Below, piece after piece: positions 34,551 through 46,774 of a DNA stretch of 64,000 bases. How positions within the stretch are numbered: position 1 is the first letter of the stretch; every line of letters starts with the position of its first letter. The notes below the pieces were generated by a model, which worked only from the letters and a program-made list of their open reading frames with translations, was not told where the DNA came from and did no database searches. Position numbers and translations under genes: made by a program. The stretch comes from Gelatoporia subvermispora B (taxonomy: Eukaryota; Basidiomycota; Agaricomycetes; Polyporales; Gelatoporiaceae): positions 1,009,555 through 1,073,554 of the forward strand of contig KB445802.1 of NCBI GenBank assembly GCA_000320605.2. The letters are read 5' to 3'.

Positions 34551-35322
34551 CGTACCCACGTCGTACTCCCTACCCTCTACTTGCTTCGGTGGCTCGATGT
34601 CTTCGACGTTATCAATCAATCACTCTTCTCAGTCTTTCCTGCTTCTGGGATCTTTCGGTTGAAGGTTTTCTGCACCTACCTCGTTCCTTTGACATTTGCT
34701 GGAACCGCCTCGTTTTCTGCATTCTCACAAGATTCTCAAACCTCTGGACCTGCGCCTGTACCCCAACAGGACTTCACACCATTTTTCAAGACGTGCTAAA
34801 GTAAACAAATATGTCATCACCATACCCCAGAACTCACTTCGACGTACCGACAATGCCTCCACCATGTCTTCGACTGACTCCGATATATCGGACCTCCCTC
34901 TGCCACCTCTTACTTGCCGCAGCAGATGCACTTGCCTACCTTCATAGTGCCAGATCTACTTCCGTAGACATCTCTGTGTCCCGTCTTGTATCAATACGCC
35001 GCCTACGCATATTCCAAGCGAATGATGACATTTTGGATTTAATCCAAATTTGTAACATTGTCGTCCGACTCACGAGGCGGGCGCATGCCGACGGTTGACT
35101 GCCACTGACTTGTCCCCTTCACGACTGAACATTGGCACATTTCCCGGGAGCTCCCGGCTGACAGCGTGCAGAAATCATGACACCCTCGAAGGACCCATTA
35201 TATGTTACAAAGAACGAGCGGCATGTTATGTATGTACCGGAATCAATATGCAATCCATGAATCGTCAATATATGCGTTATATCTAGCATCCAACGCCGCG
35301 CACGCGCAGGACTGGGTCGTAT
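34551..35322. other. Intergenic or alternative 3' exon region
   Basis: Contains the possible alternative tail of the membrane protein (to 34662). A Ser/Phe/Pro-rich frame (34581-34799) and a 95-codon frame (34811-35098) have no supported gene model. Convergent with the next gene. Confidence 0.4.
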
Positions 35323-37007
35323 CTACCAATTCCAATCGTCATCGTCGTCGAGCACCTGCGCCTGCGCTGGCGCCGAGACGCGTGCGCGCGAGATCGACAT
35401 GGAGATCTGCGTCGGCTGTGTCGTTGCTGGGGTGCGAGGTGGTGGGCGGGCGTCGGGCACGAGCACGCTCCCGAGCGCGGCACCGCCATCGTCGTCTTCG
35501 AGTAGAGACGCTGGTGCAGCAGGAGAGAGGCTTGAAGGAGAGGTGGAGAGAGGGGAGAGGGACGCGGCGAAGGGATTGGAGGAAACGGATACGGCGGAGG
35601 GCGAGACGGATGATGGGTAGGAAGAACCCGCGGAGGGCGAGGCGAGAGCAGCGAAGAAGGACTGCGAGACGTCAGAAAGGAGGAGCGAGGCGCGTTTCTG
35701 GCTCTTGGTGAAACTACAAATGACATGGTGCGTTAGTTTGGCGGGGGAGAGCAAGATGGAGGGTGGGTACACATACGTATCGCCCTTCTGCAGCTGCTCC
35801 AACTTTCGCCCGACGCTGCTCCCCATGCTACCCATCCACGACGAGACCGGCTGTATCGCGAGCGGGCTCATACCCGGCGCGGACGAGATTGGCGGTAGCG
35901 CGCCTTGCAGGCTCGCCCGTTTCGCTGACCGGTCGTCGGCTTCCGTTCGTTGTCTGGCATCCCAAGACGTGATGGTATCGTCCCTGTCTTCCAGGGAGAG
36001 GCTGTCATGCGACGCCACGACACCCGGCACGGGGCGGTCGCGCGACTTGCGGCGGTAGAGCTTCGCTGCACGCAGCGCGCTTGCAGGGGACAGCTCGACT
36101 TCTGCGCTACGCGCACCGGCAGAGTACACCTCGTCGTCCACCGATGAGACCGACGATTGCGAAAGTCGCACGCGGGCACCGGAGCCCGAGCTTGAGCTAG
36201 CATGCGTGGACGCGGTGCCGGAAGTTGAGACTGAGGACGTGCTCTGCGTTGGTTCGTGTCGTAGGTTTGCGCTGACCTTTGGTGGGAGAGATATGTGTGC
36301 TGCGGAGGCGGAGGGCGGAGGCGCGACGGGTGCAGGCGAAGTTACTTCGCCGAGTTCCAGCAGGCGACCGACACCCTGCGCACCTCCTTTCCTCCCGTTC
36401 AACATAACCGCGTTCGACGGCGTGCTGCCATACCCCACGCTCGAGTACGCGCGGTCCATCCCCCGGCTGACGATGCGCTCCCACTTACGCTTCAGTTGCA
36501 AGAGCTCCGCCTCGTGCATTGCGAGCTGCGTGCGCAGCTCCAGGCATTTCGATTCCTTCTGCGCGATGAAACGTAGTAGGTCCGCGTGCCTAGTGCTCGT
36601 GAGACAACCTCGGAAGCATCGTGAACTGAACACACGCACTTCTCTGTTAATGTCAGCGGCCCGCGGTCCACCACGGGCGATGGTGATTCCAACGAGCCCG
36701 TGCTCCTTCTATCGCCCCTGATAGGCGTGCGGCTCTCATCTGCCCTGGTCCTGAGGGACGCGCTGCGTTTGAGCGACCCTGCAGCAACTGTCGGCGAGCG
36801 GATGTCCCAGTGTGGGGTATGGTCACTGGGGAAGTACGAAATTGACGATTGCCTCCGAGGGTTGAATGATTTCTGTGCGCTAGGAGGAGGTGTGGAGAGT
36901 CCAGAGAGTGTTGGAGAGGGATATGTAGCGGGTATGTTGCCGTCCACAAGCTGCAACGGCTTTGGACCGGGTAATGAGTGACGTTTGGTCGCCGTTGAGG
37001 TGCTCAT
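35323..37007 (-). CDS. Ser/Pro-rich coiled-coil protein, unassigned
   Basis: Exons 36640-37007, 35777-36589 and 35323-35713 (introns 50 and 63 nt), 523 residues. The N-terminal 120 residues are Ser/Pro/Arg-rich with a phosphosite-like character (RRSTGSLESPSPV). Residues about 124-160 form a predicted coiled coil (LLRFIAQKESKCLELRTQLA, then LLQLKRKWERIVSRG). The rest is mostly disordered and Ser-rich, with an ordered patch FTKSQKRASLLLSDVSQSFF near residue 395. It ends in an acidic-aromatic DDDDDWNW, which may bind a partner. Intron phases agree at both junctions. Such proteins are common and uncharacterised in Agaricomycetes; a scaffold or trafficking role is only a guess. Confidence 0.75.
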
Positions 37008-37372
37008 CTTAGCAGAAAGAGTGGAGGGTTCTCGCAGACATTCGTCGGTGAGGAGATAGTTAGAATAGTTCGAGTCGACTGGTCAACAGCGGAGAAATGA
37101 CAGTCTAGATGTTGAATATGAATGAAGGCGCATATAGTCGCCTGGACAGAGTTGGTGCCTTTGGGCGGCTACGGCGGCCAGAACGTCGTTACGCAGTGAT
37201 CACACTCTTACGCGACATGCTCATGGAAACACATTCACACTCGACGCGCACGGCGCAGACAATGCAGCGGAACGAATAGCGGATGACACTGTGCAGACGG
37301 CGTGCAAGGCGTGGTTGATATTACGGCGTGCAAAAGTCTCTATTCCAAGCAGACGTCTACCACAACAGCAGA
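37008..37372. other. Intergenic region
   Basis: Between two minus-strand genes: promoter of the coiled-coil protein gene and 3' end of the ATP synthase subunit gene. No gene seen. Confidence 0.5.
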
Positions 37373-37810
37373 TCAGTGCTCCTTCTCCGTCTCCGAGATG
37401 AATTTCTTGATGCTGTTCATCCTGGTTAGTTTTCGGCAGTCCGTTCTCTCTGTGGTGATATTGGTCAAGCACGTACAAATCCTCTTCCTCTCTGCAAAGT
37501 ACGTGACGCGCGATAGTAACAAACCATGAGCGCTGTGATCACAAGTAGAGACGCGGCGACGCACTTTGAGCTAGCAGTGATGGGAACGGTGGACTCCACG
37601 ACCTGCTTGAGGGGCTGACCCGCAGCGGGCTTTGCCTCCTTCTTGCTGCCGCCGGTGGCCAGCACGCTGAGGCCGATCGTGCCAAAGATGGTGCCGAGGG
37701 CGAGGTACTCGCTCTTGATAGCGCGGCCCAGGATGACGCTAATAAAGCACGAGTATTCAGTTCAATCCATTCAAATGCACACACGCGAAACAAAGAGCTC
37801 ACTAAGACAT
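37373..37810 (-). CDS. ATP19: Mitochondrial ATP synthase subunit k
   Basis: Small peripheral-stalk/dimer-interface subunit of the F1Fo ATP synthase in the inner mitochondrial membrane. Four exons, the first with only 8 coding bases (37803-37810), then 37565-37738, 37477-37491 (15 nt) and 37373-37421; 81 residues. The protein starts MSYVILGRAIKSEYLALGTI, the conserved N-terminal membrane segment of subunit k. It ends EEEDLMNSIKKFISETEKEH, the usual charged C-terminus. Every junction is phase-consistent. The two micro-exons make the gene easy to miss by automated prediction. Confidence 0.9.
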
Positions 37811-39227
37811 GTCGGTGGAAGGATGGTCGTTGCTCGAGTCGACGTCGACGACTTGCAAGTGCGCGTCGGAATTTTCCGGCACACCGAGCGCCTGCGCTTT
37901 CGTCTCCCCAACCTCTCGACGCTCAACTTGTCTGTATTCTGCATCTGAATTTACCACACTGGTGGCCCACTGGGGATATATGATTGTCAAGCACAATATC
38001 TTCGTTCATCGAGTTCAAGTGCTTCAAAAAGTGGAACGACAGGCTACGGATTGTCCTTAGAATGCGACTGATGCGGTGTTAACCGCACTCCGGAATTTAT
38101 GACCATGACGCGTTGACGAGTCAGTGGCTTGGTTTCGTCCAACTTGAATGCTTTCGCCCAACGCACAGTCACAACGTCTGCTTTTCTGCAGCTCCCGAAC
38201 TGAGGGTCGGCTGAGTGAGCACTCAGATGTTCTATCACGAGCTGTTCTAGTAGGAATGCAGTGACTCTTCAGAGTCTCACGTTGCGTGAATCGCAACATG
38301 GGACAGACATGAGGTGAGCTCTCATTTGTTATGACTACCAAGGATTTGGCGATGCTTATAAATTAGTGTCCGAGGGTTTCATAGGCACCACTTAAGAGCC
38401 TATATCTACCCCCCTCGTATAACCCGCGATGCCTACGAGTGCTGCTCGGTGTCCGAATGCCGTTACATCGCGTCACTGCACTCCTTTTCCCTGCCTCGTT
38501 CTTGAGTTCGCGATTACACAGGTACTACTTACTGCACAGACGTAGGTGAGTTTGCACCTGAGTACATTCTCGTCTTGGATGCCTTTTACCTACTCTGTTG
38601 TGAGAGGGTACCCAGATACGATACCAGCCTAATCGACTTTTCACGTGCAATTTGCATTCGTCCACCTTGATTCTCGGCGTCCATCCAAATGTCAGACATA
38701 ACTGTACTAGGCTAGGCCGTTCTCGGTTTCCGCTCGGCGGGCGTCCCTTGGACCGGGAGCGCGCAGATATCCCGCGATGGGTCTGCCACCACCCACCCTA
38801 CGCCCGCCCTGTCCAATACAGCGCTGCGACCACACGCTCTGCAGCCGGAGCAACGACCCTTGCACAGCAGCGGGCTCACTGCGCCGACCAACAGGGTCCG
38901 CGTAGTATCCAGATGCATCGATATCAGGCGAAAACGTGCGCACGTGATGCAGCATGAGGTACGCCTTCTCCGCGTGGGCGGACACTGGCATGACCAGACT
39001 CGCGTGTTCTATCCCAGCAGTTGGCGCCCTCCGTCGCCCCACCCAGTGCGGCCGGTGATGCACGCTGGACATCGGACTCGCGCTCCGTTAAGTATGGCAG
39101 GGACCGAGGAGCGCTGCGCAGCCAAGCCTTGAACCAACACCACTCCAACCACTCCCCCCTCGCTTTTTACGCTAGCGTAATTTGGTCCCGTCTAAGACTT
39201 GCGCCCCTCCCGGCTGCACCCGCCCTG
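37811..39227. other. Divergent intergenic region
   Basis: Promoter space for subunit k (minus) and the GH16 gene (plus). Two antisense frames around 38707-39072 are open but have no coding character. No gene supported. Confidence 0.5.
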
Positions 39228-40761
39228 ATGTTGTACCTGTCCAAAAGCTTGTTAGCGCTCTGCGCTCTAGGAAGTGTGGTAGGATTTGACATCATTCGCG
39301 ACTACTCGGGGGAGACCTTCTTCGATGGATGGGACTTCTACGGCTTCTGGGACAACCTGACCCTAGGTGTGTACAGCTGAAAGAAAGTCTCTCAGACTCA
39401 GCTGGGCTGACGGACTGAACAGGAAATGTCACCTGGGTGGACTACAATACTGCTGTGTCCCAAAGGCTGGCGTACGTCAACGACGCCGGCAATGTCATCC
39501 TCAAAGTCGACAATTTCACGGATGTGCCATTCAACAGCACGCGGAACTCTGTGTGTAGCTTCCTCAGGTTGTCTCGAGCCGGGCCGGAGCTGACCTTCTT
39601 CGCAGATCCGCATCACGACGCAAGATTTTTACGATTTTGGAAGCCTCTGGGTAATCGACGCGGTGCACCTGCCATACGGCTGCTCTGTCTGGCCAGCATT
39701 TTGGAGCAAGGGACCACTGTGGCCCAATGATGGAGAGATCGGTAAGTCACACCTCCCAGTCGCACGGTTTCACGCCCTTAGCCCGAGGCTGACGTATCTC
39801 GCAGATATTATCGAAGCTATCAATGTGATGCCAAGCAACCAGATGGCGTTGCATACGACGGAGGGTTGCATGCACGCCACACCACCAGACCAGACGGGGC
39901 ACTCAATCTTTGCGGATTGTGGCATACCCGCTGGCTGTACAGTGGGCGAAAGCCAAGCGAACAGCTACGAGAGCGGGTTTGCTGCCGCAGGAGGAGGGGT
40001 TTTTGCTACGCAATTCGACGTTTCGGGCATATAGTGAGTACAGGATAACAATTGAAATTAGCAGTTGAGCTCACTTAGGCCAGCATATGGTTCTGGAGTG
40101 TGCGTATTTCACACTACTTCCTGACGGCAAAGATTGAAGACTCAGCAGAGACCTAATATACCTCCATCAATAACCCAAGCAAACTCGACATCGTCTATAG
40201 ACATCTCAACTTGGGGACCACCTTCTGCCAGCTATCCAGCTGGTCCAAACTGCAATGTCACCCAATTCTTCACCCCTCAGCAGTTGATATTTGATATTAC
40301 GCTCTGTGGAGACTGGTGCGTCCCGTACTCACGATGGTAGCGTCTTCCCAGCTGAATAGTCCCGTTCGTCCCAGGGCCGGAGTACCCTCCATCTACGACA
40401 GTACATGCGCTGCTGCTGGTCCAACGGGAAATTGTGTACGTCCCGGTCGACATCCATTACAGTGACCTTGTTAGGGCTGAAACTCTTTGACAACTTGTAG
40501 TATTTGGACAATGTAATGGGACCCGGGAGCCCAAAGTATGATGAAGCCTACTTTGAGGTATCCTATGTCCGGACGTATACCACTGGTACCAGCGCGCCGA
40601 TGAGCACCTCCTCCGGCAGCTCAAGTTCCATACCCTCTGCTTCAACGACAGGCGTGTCAGAACAGACTTCTTCGGGAGCACGGCGTCTGCGAATATCCCT
40701 GACCGGGATTATGTTGGTTTTGTCATCATGGACTATCGGGGTGTACCTTATTGCAGCGTAG
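39228..40761 (+). CDS. GH16 endo-beta-glucanase, probably GPI-anchored
   Basis: Secreted or cell-surface glucanase acting on beta-1,3(1,4)-glucan. Eight exons (39228-39366, 39423-39550, 39606-39741, 39805-40033, 40084-40099, 40149-40315, 40375-40435, 40501-40761) give 378 residues. A signal peptide covers about residues 1-18. The catalytic ExDxxE signature is GEIDIIE (Glu133, Asp135, Glu138), split by the intron at 39742-39804. Further family blocks are GCSVWPAFWSKGP, IWFWSRPNIPPSI and CYLDNVMGP. The tail is Ser/Thr-rich and ends in a hydrophobic segment (LTGIMLVLSSWTIGVYLIAA), typical of a GPI-attachment signal. Exon 5 is only 16 nt. Likely role: cell-wall remodelling. Confidence 0.92.
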
Positions 40762-41104
40762 AATGCTGTCGTCCTTATCTGCGTAGACTATGGAGCCTAT
40801 GGACTGGCTGTCATGTTGTTCTATACCTTGTGGCATTTTAATGCAGGTTATTTTGAGGAAGGATGAATTTCCTCAAGTCTGATGTAGAAGAGCAGGCTGC
40901 CACTCCGGTGGTGGTGGCATCGGGCGACGTGACTTCGAGCACCTAACACTTGGCGCCCTGTGAAACGCCGAGGAGCGCTGAGGTCGACCGCATCCACTTT
41001 TTTACGGGAAGACTGTTCGTTCATCGCTCTTTCACAATGCGATAGTACCGGAACCACCAACTATATACCCTCATCTACGACAAATATAGACTACAACGAC
41101 AGCC
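40762..41104. other. Intergenic region
   Basis: GH16 terminator and carrier promoter, including the TATA-like box at 41062. No gene seen. Confidence 0.5.
41062..41067 (+). promoter_or_regulatory. TATA-like box of the carrier gene
   Basis: TATATA 43 bp upstream of the start codon at 41105. Confidence 0.45.
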
Positions 41105-42317
41105 ATGGAGGTCTCGCCAGAGGAGCTGCAGATCATCGACGGGGACTCGCTCACCGTGCGGGCGCTGAAGGACATCAGCTTCGGCAGCGTATGCGCCCTC
41201 TTTGACCGCTCGGGATGCTTTGTACTTTACTGAAGGAGAATGCAGATAGCCGGGATGACCTCGAAGGTGTTCGAGCATCCATTCGACCTCACCAAGGTCC
41301 GCCTTCAGTCGCAGGTACTAGACAAAACGGCGCGCTTCAGCGGCCCATTAGACTGCTTGACGCAAACATGGAAGAAGGAAGGGATCAGAGGGCTCTATAG
41401 GGTGCGCCCAGGAGTTCTTGAGTGTATACTATCTGCTAAGGTCTATGCTAGGGCCTCCCTGCACCGATCGTGGGCGCCATGACAGAAAACGCATCGCTAT
41501 TCTGGACATATACGGAACTGCAGAATGCCATTCGATGGTCCAGCAACATGCCAATATCCCAGGATCTCTCATTAGGGCAGCTGGCCCTAGCCGGCGCGGG
41601 CGCAGGCTGTGTTACCAGTTTTCTGCTGTATGTTGGCTTCATTACCGTCGCGCTTCCATTCGGTTGAATGTCTTGGTCAGCACGCCTATAGAGCTCGTCA
41701 AATGCAAGATGCAAGTACAGATGCTCATGGCACCCTCCTCATCCACAGCAGAGGCCGCCGCAGTCCTCTCAGGCTCTGGTGCCCCAGGCCTCGCAGCAGC
41801 AGCACTCCCGCATATACCCTCCTCCGCCTCCCCCTTCCGTAAGCTCCCCGGCCCAATATCAGTCCTCACCTCCATCGTCCGCACGAACGGCCTCCGTGGG
41901 CTCTGGCTCGGACACACCGGCACGCTCATCCGGGAGACCGGTGGCGGCGCCGCGTGGTTTGCGTCGAAGGAGGCCGTCGCCACGCTGCTCCTCGCACGCC
42001 GAGGCGTGCCCGGGAAGGACAAGAAGGAGCTGCGCGCATGGGAGTCGGCAGTCTCGGGTGCGTGCGCCGGCGTGGCATACAACGTCGCGCTCTTCCCCGC
42101 GGACACGGTCAAGAGCGCGATGCAGACTGAGGCAGAGCTGCGCCCACGCGCGAGCGGTGCCCCGGGGCCGACCTTCATCGGCGTCGCTCGGGATATGTGG
42201 AAGGCGCAGGGCATCAGGGGCCTATATGCGGGATGCGGTATCACGGTGGCGAGGGCCGTACCCAGCAGCGCGCTGATATTCCTCATCTATGATGATCTAA
42301 GCAGACGATTCGGGTAG
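41105..42317 (+). CDS. ORT1: Mitochondrial carrier, ornithine transporter type
   Basis: Six-helix SLC25 carrier of the inner mitochondrial membrane. Exons 41105-41188, 41246-41401, 41452-41627 and 41681-42317, 350 residues. All three repeat signatures are present: PFDLTKVRLQ, PIELVKCKMQ and PADTVKSAMQ. The C-terminal GCGITVARAVPSSALIFLIY is typical of the ORT1/ARG11/arg-13 group that exchanges ornithine, arginine and protons for arginine synthesis. Substrate is inferred from that segment and LIRETGGGAAWFASKE. A longer loop after the second signature (Ser/Ala-rich) is a lineage feature. The AG at 41450-41451 is chosen because it alone restores RGLPAPIVGAM. A fragment of the last exon is duplicated at 51013-51165. 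Confidence 0.9.
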
Positions 42318-43275
42318 TATCTAGTCTAATCCAAGTCATACGATCTCTCATAGGACATCCTTGAGCGATTGCTGTGTGGCAGATGCTGTTGCCAAAGGTG
42401 CAAATACCAGGATCTAGGATCGGCGCAACACCACGGAGTGCGCTCGCTTCGCGACGAGCGGTGGCACAGCGGTTTGGGCGCAACCCGGCACAAATGAGCA
42501 GTAACCCCGATATTGGCCCTCGTACCACGATTGTGCCCCGATTAGACCACAGACTGTAATCATGGAGACGAGCTTGGTCAAGCATCTCAAAGTACGGAGA
42601 GGGACCGTAGCGCACACATTCGGAAGCCAATTTAAAGATCCCATCTACGGGTCTGGCTGGTGTCAGAGAGGTTAGATTTATGGCTCGACAGCTTGTGACC
42701 ACATACAGTAATGATGCTGACCGCCTTGCAGCGAGGGGCTTGCTGACGGGAGCTCGGCGCCATGATGTACTGACAGGTCTGACAGGTCTCGCTAAGGCCG
42801 AAAAAAAGCCATGAGCATATAAGTTTTGGGGTTCGTCGACTAACGAAGAGTTTGCAAGCAGGAAAATCTCTTTTTCATTCGTAGTCCAGCCAGCACTTGT
42901 CGCACATATCTAGTTTGAGAGCACTGAGCAGTGATTGTTCGAAATATCCTCAAGATGACCATAGCCCGCCGAGAGCTTGGAAACGTCCGCCATTGCGAGT
43001 GGAATCTCGTCAATCACTCTTTCGGATCATCGTGAATACTTCACCTAACTTCCGCCTCATTTGGGACCAAATAATCTAGCTGGTGTTAAAAGTTGTGGCG
43101 AAACATTCATTGGAGGTCCATCATAGAGTATACATCGAGTTTGTTTTCAGAAATGCCCTATATATGCGGTCATTTCGATGCACTAAGCATTGGTGGATGT
43201 AAGTTGTCAGCCGACATCGTAATATTGTGACTAGTGACATACAAGGCGAAACTACAATCTGCGGAGCCACGCACA
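42318..43275. other. Intergenic region
   Basis: Between convergent genes. A few short frames, no motif. Nothing supported. Confidence 0.5.
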
Positions 43276-44558
43276 CTACTGTCTGATGTTTAGCCAGAGC
43301 CGCGCGAGTTCATGGACATGATGATGTAGACGGAGGACAGCATATGCGACTGTGTACCTCTCGCGCATCGAGGTATAATAACTCTGCCCGCCGGCTAGTT
43401 CGCGCAACGGAAACGTATCAATTAAGACAGGAAGAACAGTGGCGGACGGCGTTTCCTCAGAGATTGCTTCGAGATTAGGCAGGATCGCCACGAGATAGAT
43501 GTTCTGCGGATCGAACAACGTGCAAATTTGAAACAGCATTCCTTTGTTGAAGTTTGGCGTAGTGGAGGGTCTTCTGAGCCGATCGACGAATGACTCTAGG
43601 CTCACGCGTGCTACGTTCGTGGAAAGGATGGAGTGTACGATGTCCTGGATGTATTCGGGCTTCTTTTTGGCTGGACCATGCACGTTGATGCCCATGACTA
43701 ACGCAGGGTGATCTCCGGACACCGCAAGTTGCGCAAAAGGATCAGGACCCGACTCCCGGAAATCTGTCAAAATGAAATTCTCCTCATCCTCTTCCGCCTC
43801 TTCCTCCTCGTCCTCCTCCTCGTCCTCTTCCTCCTCGTCCTCTTTCCCCTCCTCCTCTTGGTCGGAACCGAAAGGCATAACAACATATTCAACCTTAGCA
43901 TCAGCGTCCTCGAGCTGTCCACTGCTATTCCTCACTTGAAGAGCGGTCCTGTATAAGGGCCGTTGAAGCCAGGACATGCGTAGATTCAGGATTAGAACTT
44001 ACCTTCGAACATGCGTACATGGTACACCGGCCATGGATACTAGCATGGCGCGGGACATAGAAATTTGACCCCCGTCATGGAAAAGAAATTCCATGACCTG
44101 CTCCAGAGATTGCCAGGTTTCTTCTCTCAGGGAGACGCGCGAACCAGACGGAGAGTAGTCACTATCCAGGTCGGATTGAGAGAGTCGGAAATTGGGGACC
44201 GTCAGGTCGTCAGTGGAAACCACTTTCATGTTGTTCTGGTGCGATCCTTCACGAAGCATCCATTCCAAAAGGCCCATCCTCAAAGTGTGATCCCATTTAT
44301 AGATGACCTCACGGACTTCAATGATTTCGCTGTAATCAATCGATATCTATGATACGGGAATGAAGCCGGAACACAGCCGAGGAGACTAAACAGTGGATAA
44401 CTTACGTTCGTGAAAGTCGGCATAGGAAGAACCTCTTGTCTCCAGGAGCTTCTTAAGTTCTTGAGATATGACATTTGAAGCTTGAATGGCTCGCACAATT
44501 CTGCATCGCATTCTTGAACGTCCAGTGAGACAAGCTTTAAAGAGTGTATCGTCGACAT
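43276..44558 (-). CDS. Family member D (type I, PD present, ExK lost)
   Basis: Exons 44406-44558, 44003-44346 and 43276-43948, phases 0 and 2, 389 residues. Exon 3 carries a long Asp/Glu tract (about residues 185-210) directly before the core. A PD pair occurs in SGPDPFAQLAVSGDHP, and the equivalent of the B-type AEAK is HPALVMGINVHGPAKK, so the acid is missing. The core is IYLVAILPNLEAISEE and the terminal helix YAVLRLHHHVHELARLWL. The acceptor of intron 1 is placed at the AG before ATATCGATTGAT, since the later AG breaks frame. A minus-strand TATA box lies about 100 bp upstream. Confidence 0.75.
43780..43860 (-). repeat. GAG/GAC microsatellite coding for an acidic tract
   Basis: CTC/CTT/GTC-rich run on the plus strand inside gene D. 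It codes on the minus strand for an uninterrupted Glu/Asp stretch. Confidence 0.85.
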
Positions 44559-45538
44559 GATAAGATTGAGATAGTATCAAGAACTATGATTTCCTAGGAC
44601 TCAGGAGCACAGCGGGAGCGACGCGGAGCTCAATGATAGTCATCCTCATCCTGCTCCTTTTTATACATGCCCTAGAGCGAGCGTCAAGAATTCTGAGTAT
44701 CACGTGCGAATGGACAACGATGCCACAGAAGACAGATCGATGTGTATGAGCCCCGAGAAGTGCTGATCGGAGGGGGTGAGCCCTAGACACAGGGTCCTTC
44801 ACTCTGCAGCAATTGTGGCGATGCGTTGCGCTGTCAGCACACTTAGAGAGCATTATAGTCGATATCATGTGCCTAATGTCATCGAATGATGGAACTAATT
44901 GCTATGCGTGTCTCAGAATCGTCATGGTGATACTGTCCGATCAACATCATGTATGCCGTTGCGAAATCGGCATTTCTCCAGTAGGATCACGACTAGAAGA
45001 AGCCCAGCACATCACGGACTTGCAGATAGCCTCCGCCGGCAAGATCAATCGATCCTGCATACTGGCAGCCCGGGGTCTTACTACAACGCTAGATGAAGGA
45101 CGATGCATTTCGAGAACGTCCTAGCATGTTTTCGTGGCTGATCAGCCTGAAGAGTCAATACAGACATAGACATGGAATCGATGAGAACTGGGGGCGCAGT
45201 CTGACATACAATGTATATGCGACATCAGACAGATATTCTGGACGATTTTGCCACATGACGTCTGAATAGTGTCCAATAAAGAGAATGATCAAGTCGCCAA
45301 TATTGATCAGTGATCACGATAATCCGATACAACCTCTTTCCAGCCAACTAATAACAGCTCATATTTGCTGCAAACTTTATGGTGCGCCTCAAAGTGATCT
45401 AACGAACAGGCTGTCAATGTGTACCATCGCTGTGAACAGGTCGTAGCTTTCTATATCACATACAACCAGGATCATCGAAAGCTACTTGCAGTCATTCGCA
45501 GACTCAACTACTTCAGTCACATGGATATTTATATTCTT
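44559..45538. other. Intergenic region
   Basis: Promoter of D, including minus-strand TATAAAAAGG (44657-44664), and 3' end of E. No gene supported. Confidence 0.5.
44657..44664 (-). promoter_or_regulatory. TATA box of gene D
   Basis: Reads TATAAAAAGG on the minus strand, about 100 bp before the D start codon. Confidence 0.5.
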
Positions 45539-46774
45539 CTACTCTGCGGCGTTGCTCGTCAGTAGCTCTTTCAAAACTGTACAATGTTCTTCGACGGCTA
45601 GTAATGCATTGAGTATACAGTATCGTAAATGCCCGTGAAGCTTGACGTCTGACTCGAGCAAATAGCTGGCTACTAGCGCGGTACGACATATCCAACTGCC
45701 GCGAGTCTCCTTGGGGTAATTGACGTAGATTGAGAGCTTCGATGGATCATATAGAATGCTGTACGTGAATGTGCGCCGACGTAACACATGCTGCATTTGG
45801 TGGTAGGTGGCCTTTGCAAAGAGGTGCTCGAATGTCCTTGCAAACAATTTGTTCATCACTTGAAGACGATGCAACTTCCAGTTCTTATCATCCAAATTCC
45901 CGTGATCCCCTCGGGACACAGCAAGAATAGGCAACTCGTTGTTGGCATAAATATCTCGACTGAATGTCAAATGATCTTGGCTTCTATGAACATGTCTCAT
46001 AAGTATGATTAGACGGAGCCAAGTGCGTGACAGACTTACACATCACCACTTCTGTCATAGCAGCTGGACATCAGACGGTCAATGAGATTTCCCACGACAT
46101 CAGCCATGTTGATCTCGTGCTGAAGATGCTGTGAGACAAGCCGGAGAGCAAAGAATCGAATGATCGCCAAATGGATGTTGCTTGCATCTCTCTTGCATAA
46201 CAGCCTTGGTACGATGTTAGTCTCGCCAACATCGTGTGCGTAGTCAAGTGTGCTTTGAGGGATTTTGTCAACGTGCTGCAGCCAGGTTTTGTTGACATGG
46301 GAATGGTGTATGATTGTGTTGATATGCGAAAGACATGCGATGAGTAACCTTGCCAGCGGAGTCTCAGGTTCCGCAAATCCCTACATTGGAGCAAGAGTTA
46401 TGAACATAAAAATCACACAACAGGTGAATGTACCCGCAGGGTATCCCTCACATAAATGCAGCCGACTTCCGAGAATTCTCTTTCGGCTAGCATGTAGTTG
46501 CACCGTATTTTGTCGATTAACCGCTCGACATCCGGCACATTGCTTGCCCTGGTGTTCACATCAAAATAACTCAAAGTAGGGTCGAATTCCCAGGTCAAAT
46601 CTTCCCTGCATAGTTGAGTATTAGTCAAATCGTATCTTCGAGACAATTCTGCACGCCAAACCAAGAAGGCTGAGTGGTTAGGTTCTCAGTAGCTGCTGGT
46701 GTCGGCGGCTTATTGATAGTTGGATTCTCTGGGCGAACAAGGCCGACGTAGAAAGGTGAACTAGTATTCGACAT
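45539..46774 (-). CDS. Family member E (type II, motif lost)
   Basis: Exons 46662-46774, 46434-46605, 46040-46380 and 45539-45983, phases 2-0-2, 356 residues: the same architecture and length as C1. The N-terminus is MSNTSSPFYVGLVRPENPTI. The middle exon has ETPLARLLIACLSHINTIIH and RRLSSQ-like helical sequence. The last exon has NELPILAVSRGDHG at the former catalytic site and then the core FTYSILYDPSKLSIYVNYPK and LNALLAVEEHCTVLKELL. No RPD or ExK. The first donor is GTTTGG, fixed by frame (TG|G joining to WEDLTWEFDP). Divergent to F. Confidence 0.78.

Noticed and set aside
35283..35726. Separate Ser/Pro/Arg-rich gene on the minus strand
   Set aside because: Alternative frame of the last exon of the coiled-coil protein gene.
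38652..39132. Overlapping open frames on both strands upstream of the GH16 gene
   Set aside because: Arg/Pro/His-rich composition and no motif; typical chance frames in a GC-rich promoter region.
43780..43860. CTC-rich tract as a regulatory pyrimidine element
   Set aside because: It lies inside the coding frame of gene D and encodes the acidic tract.
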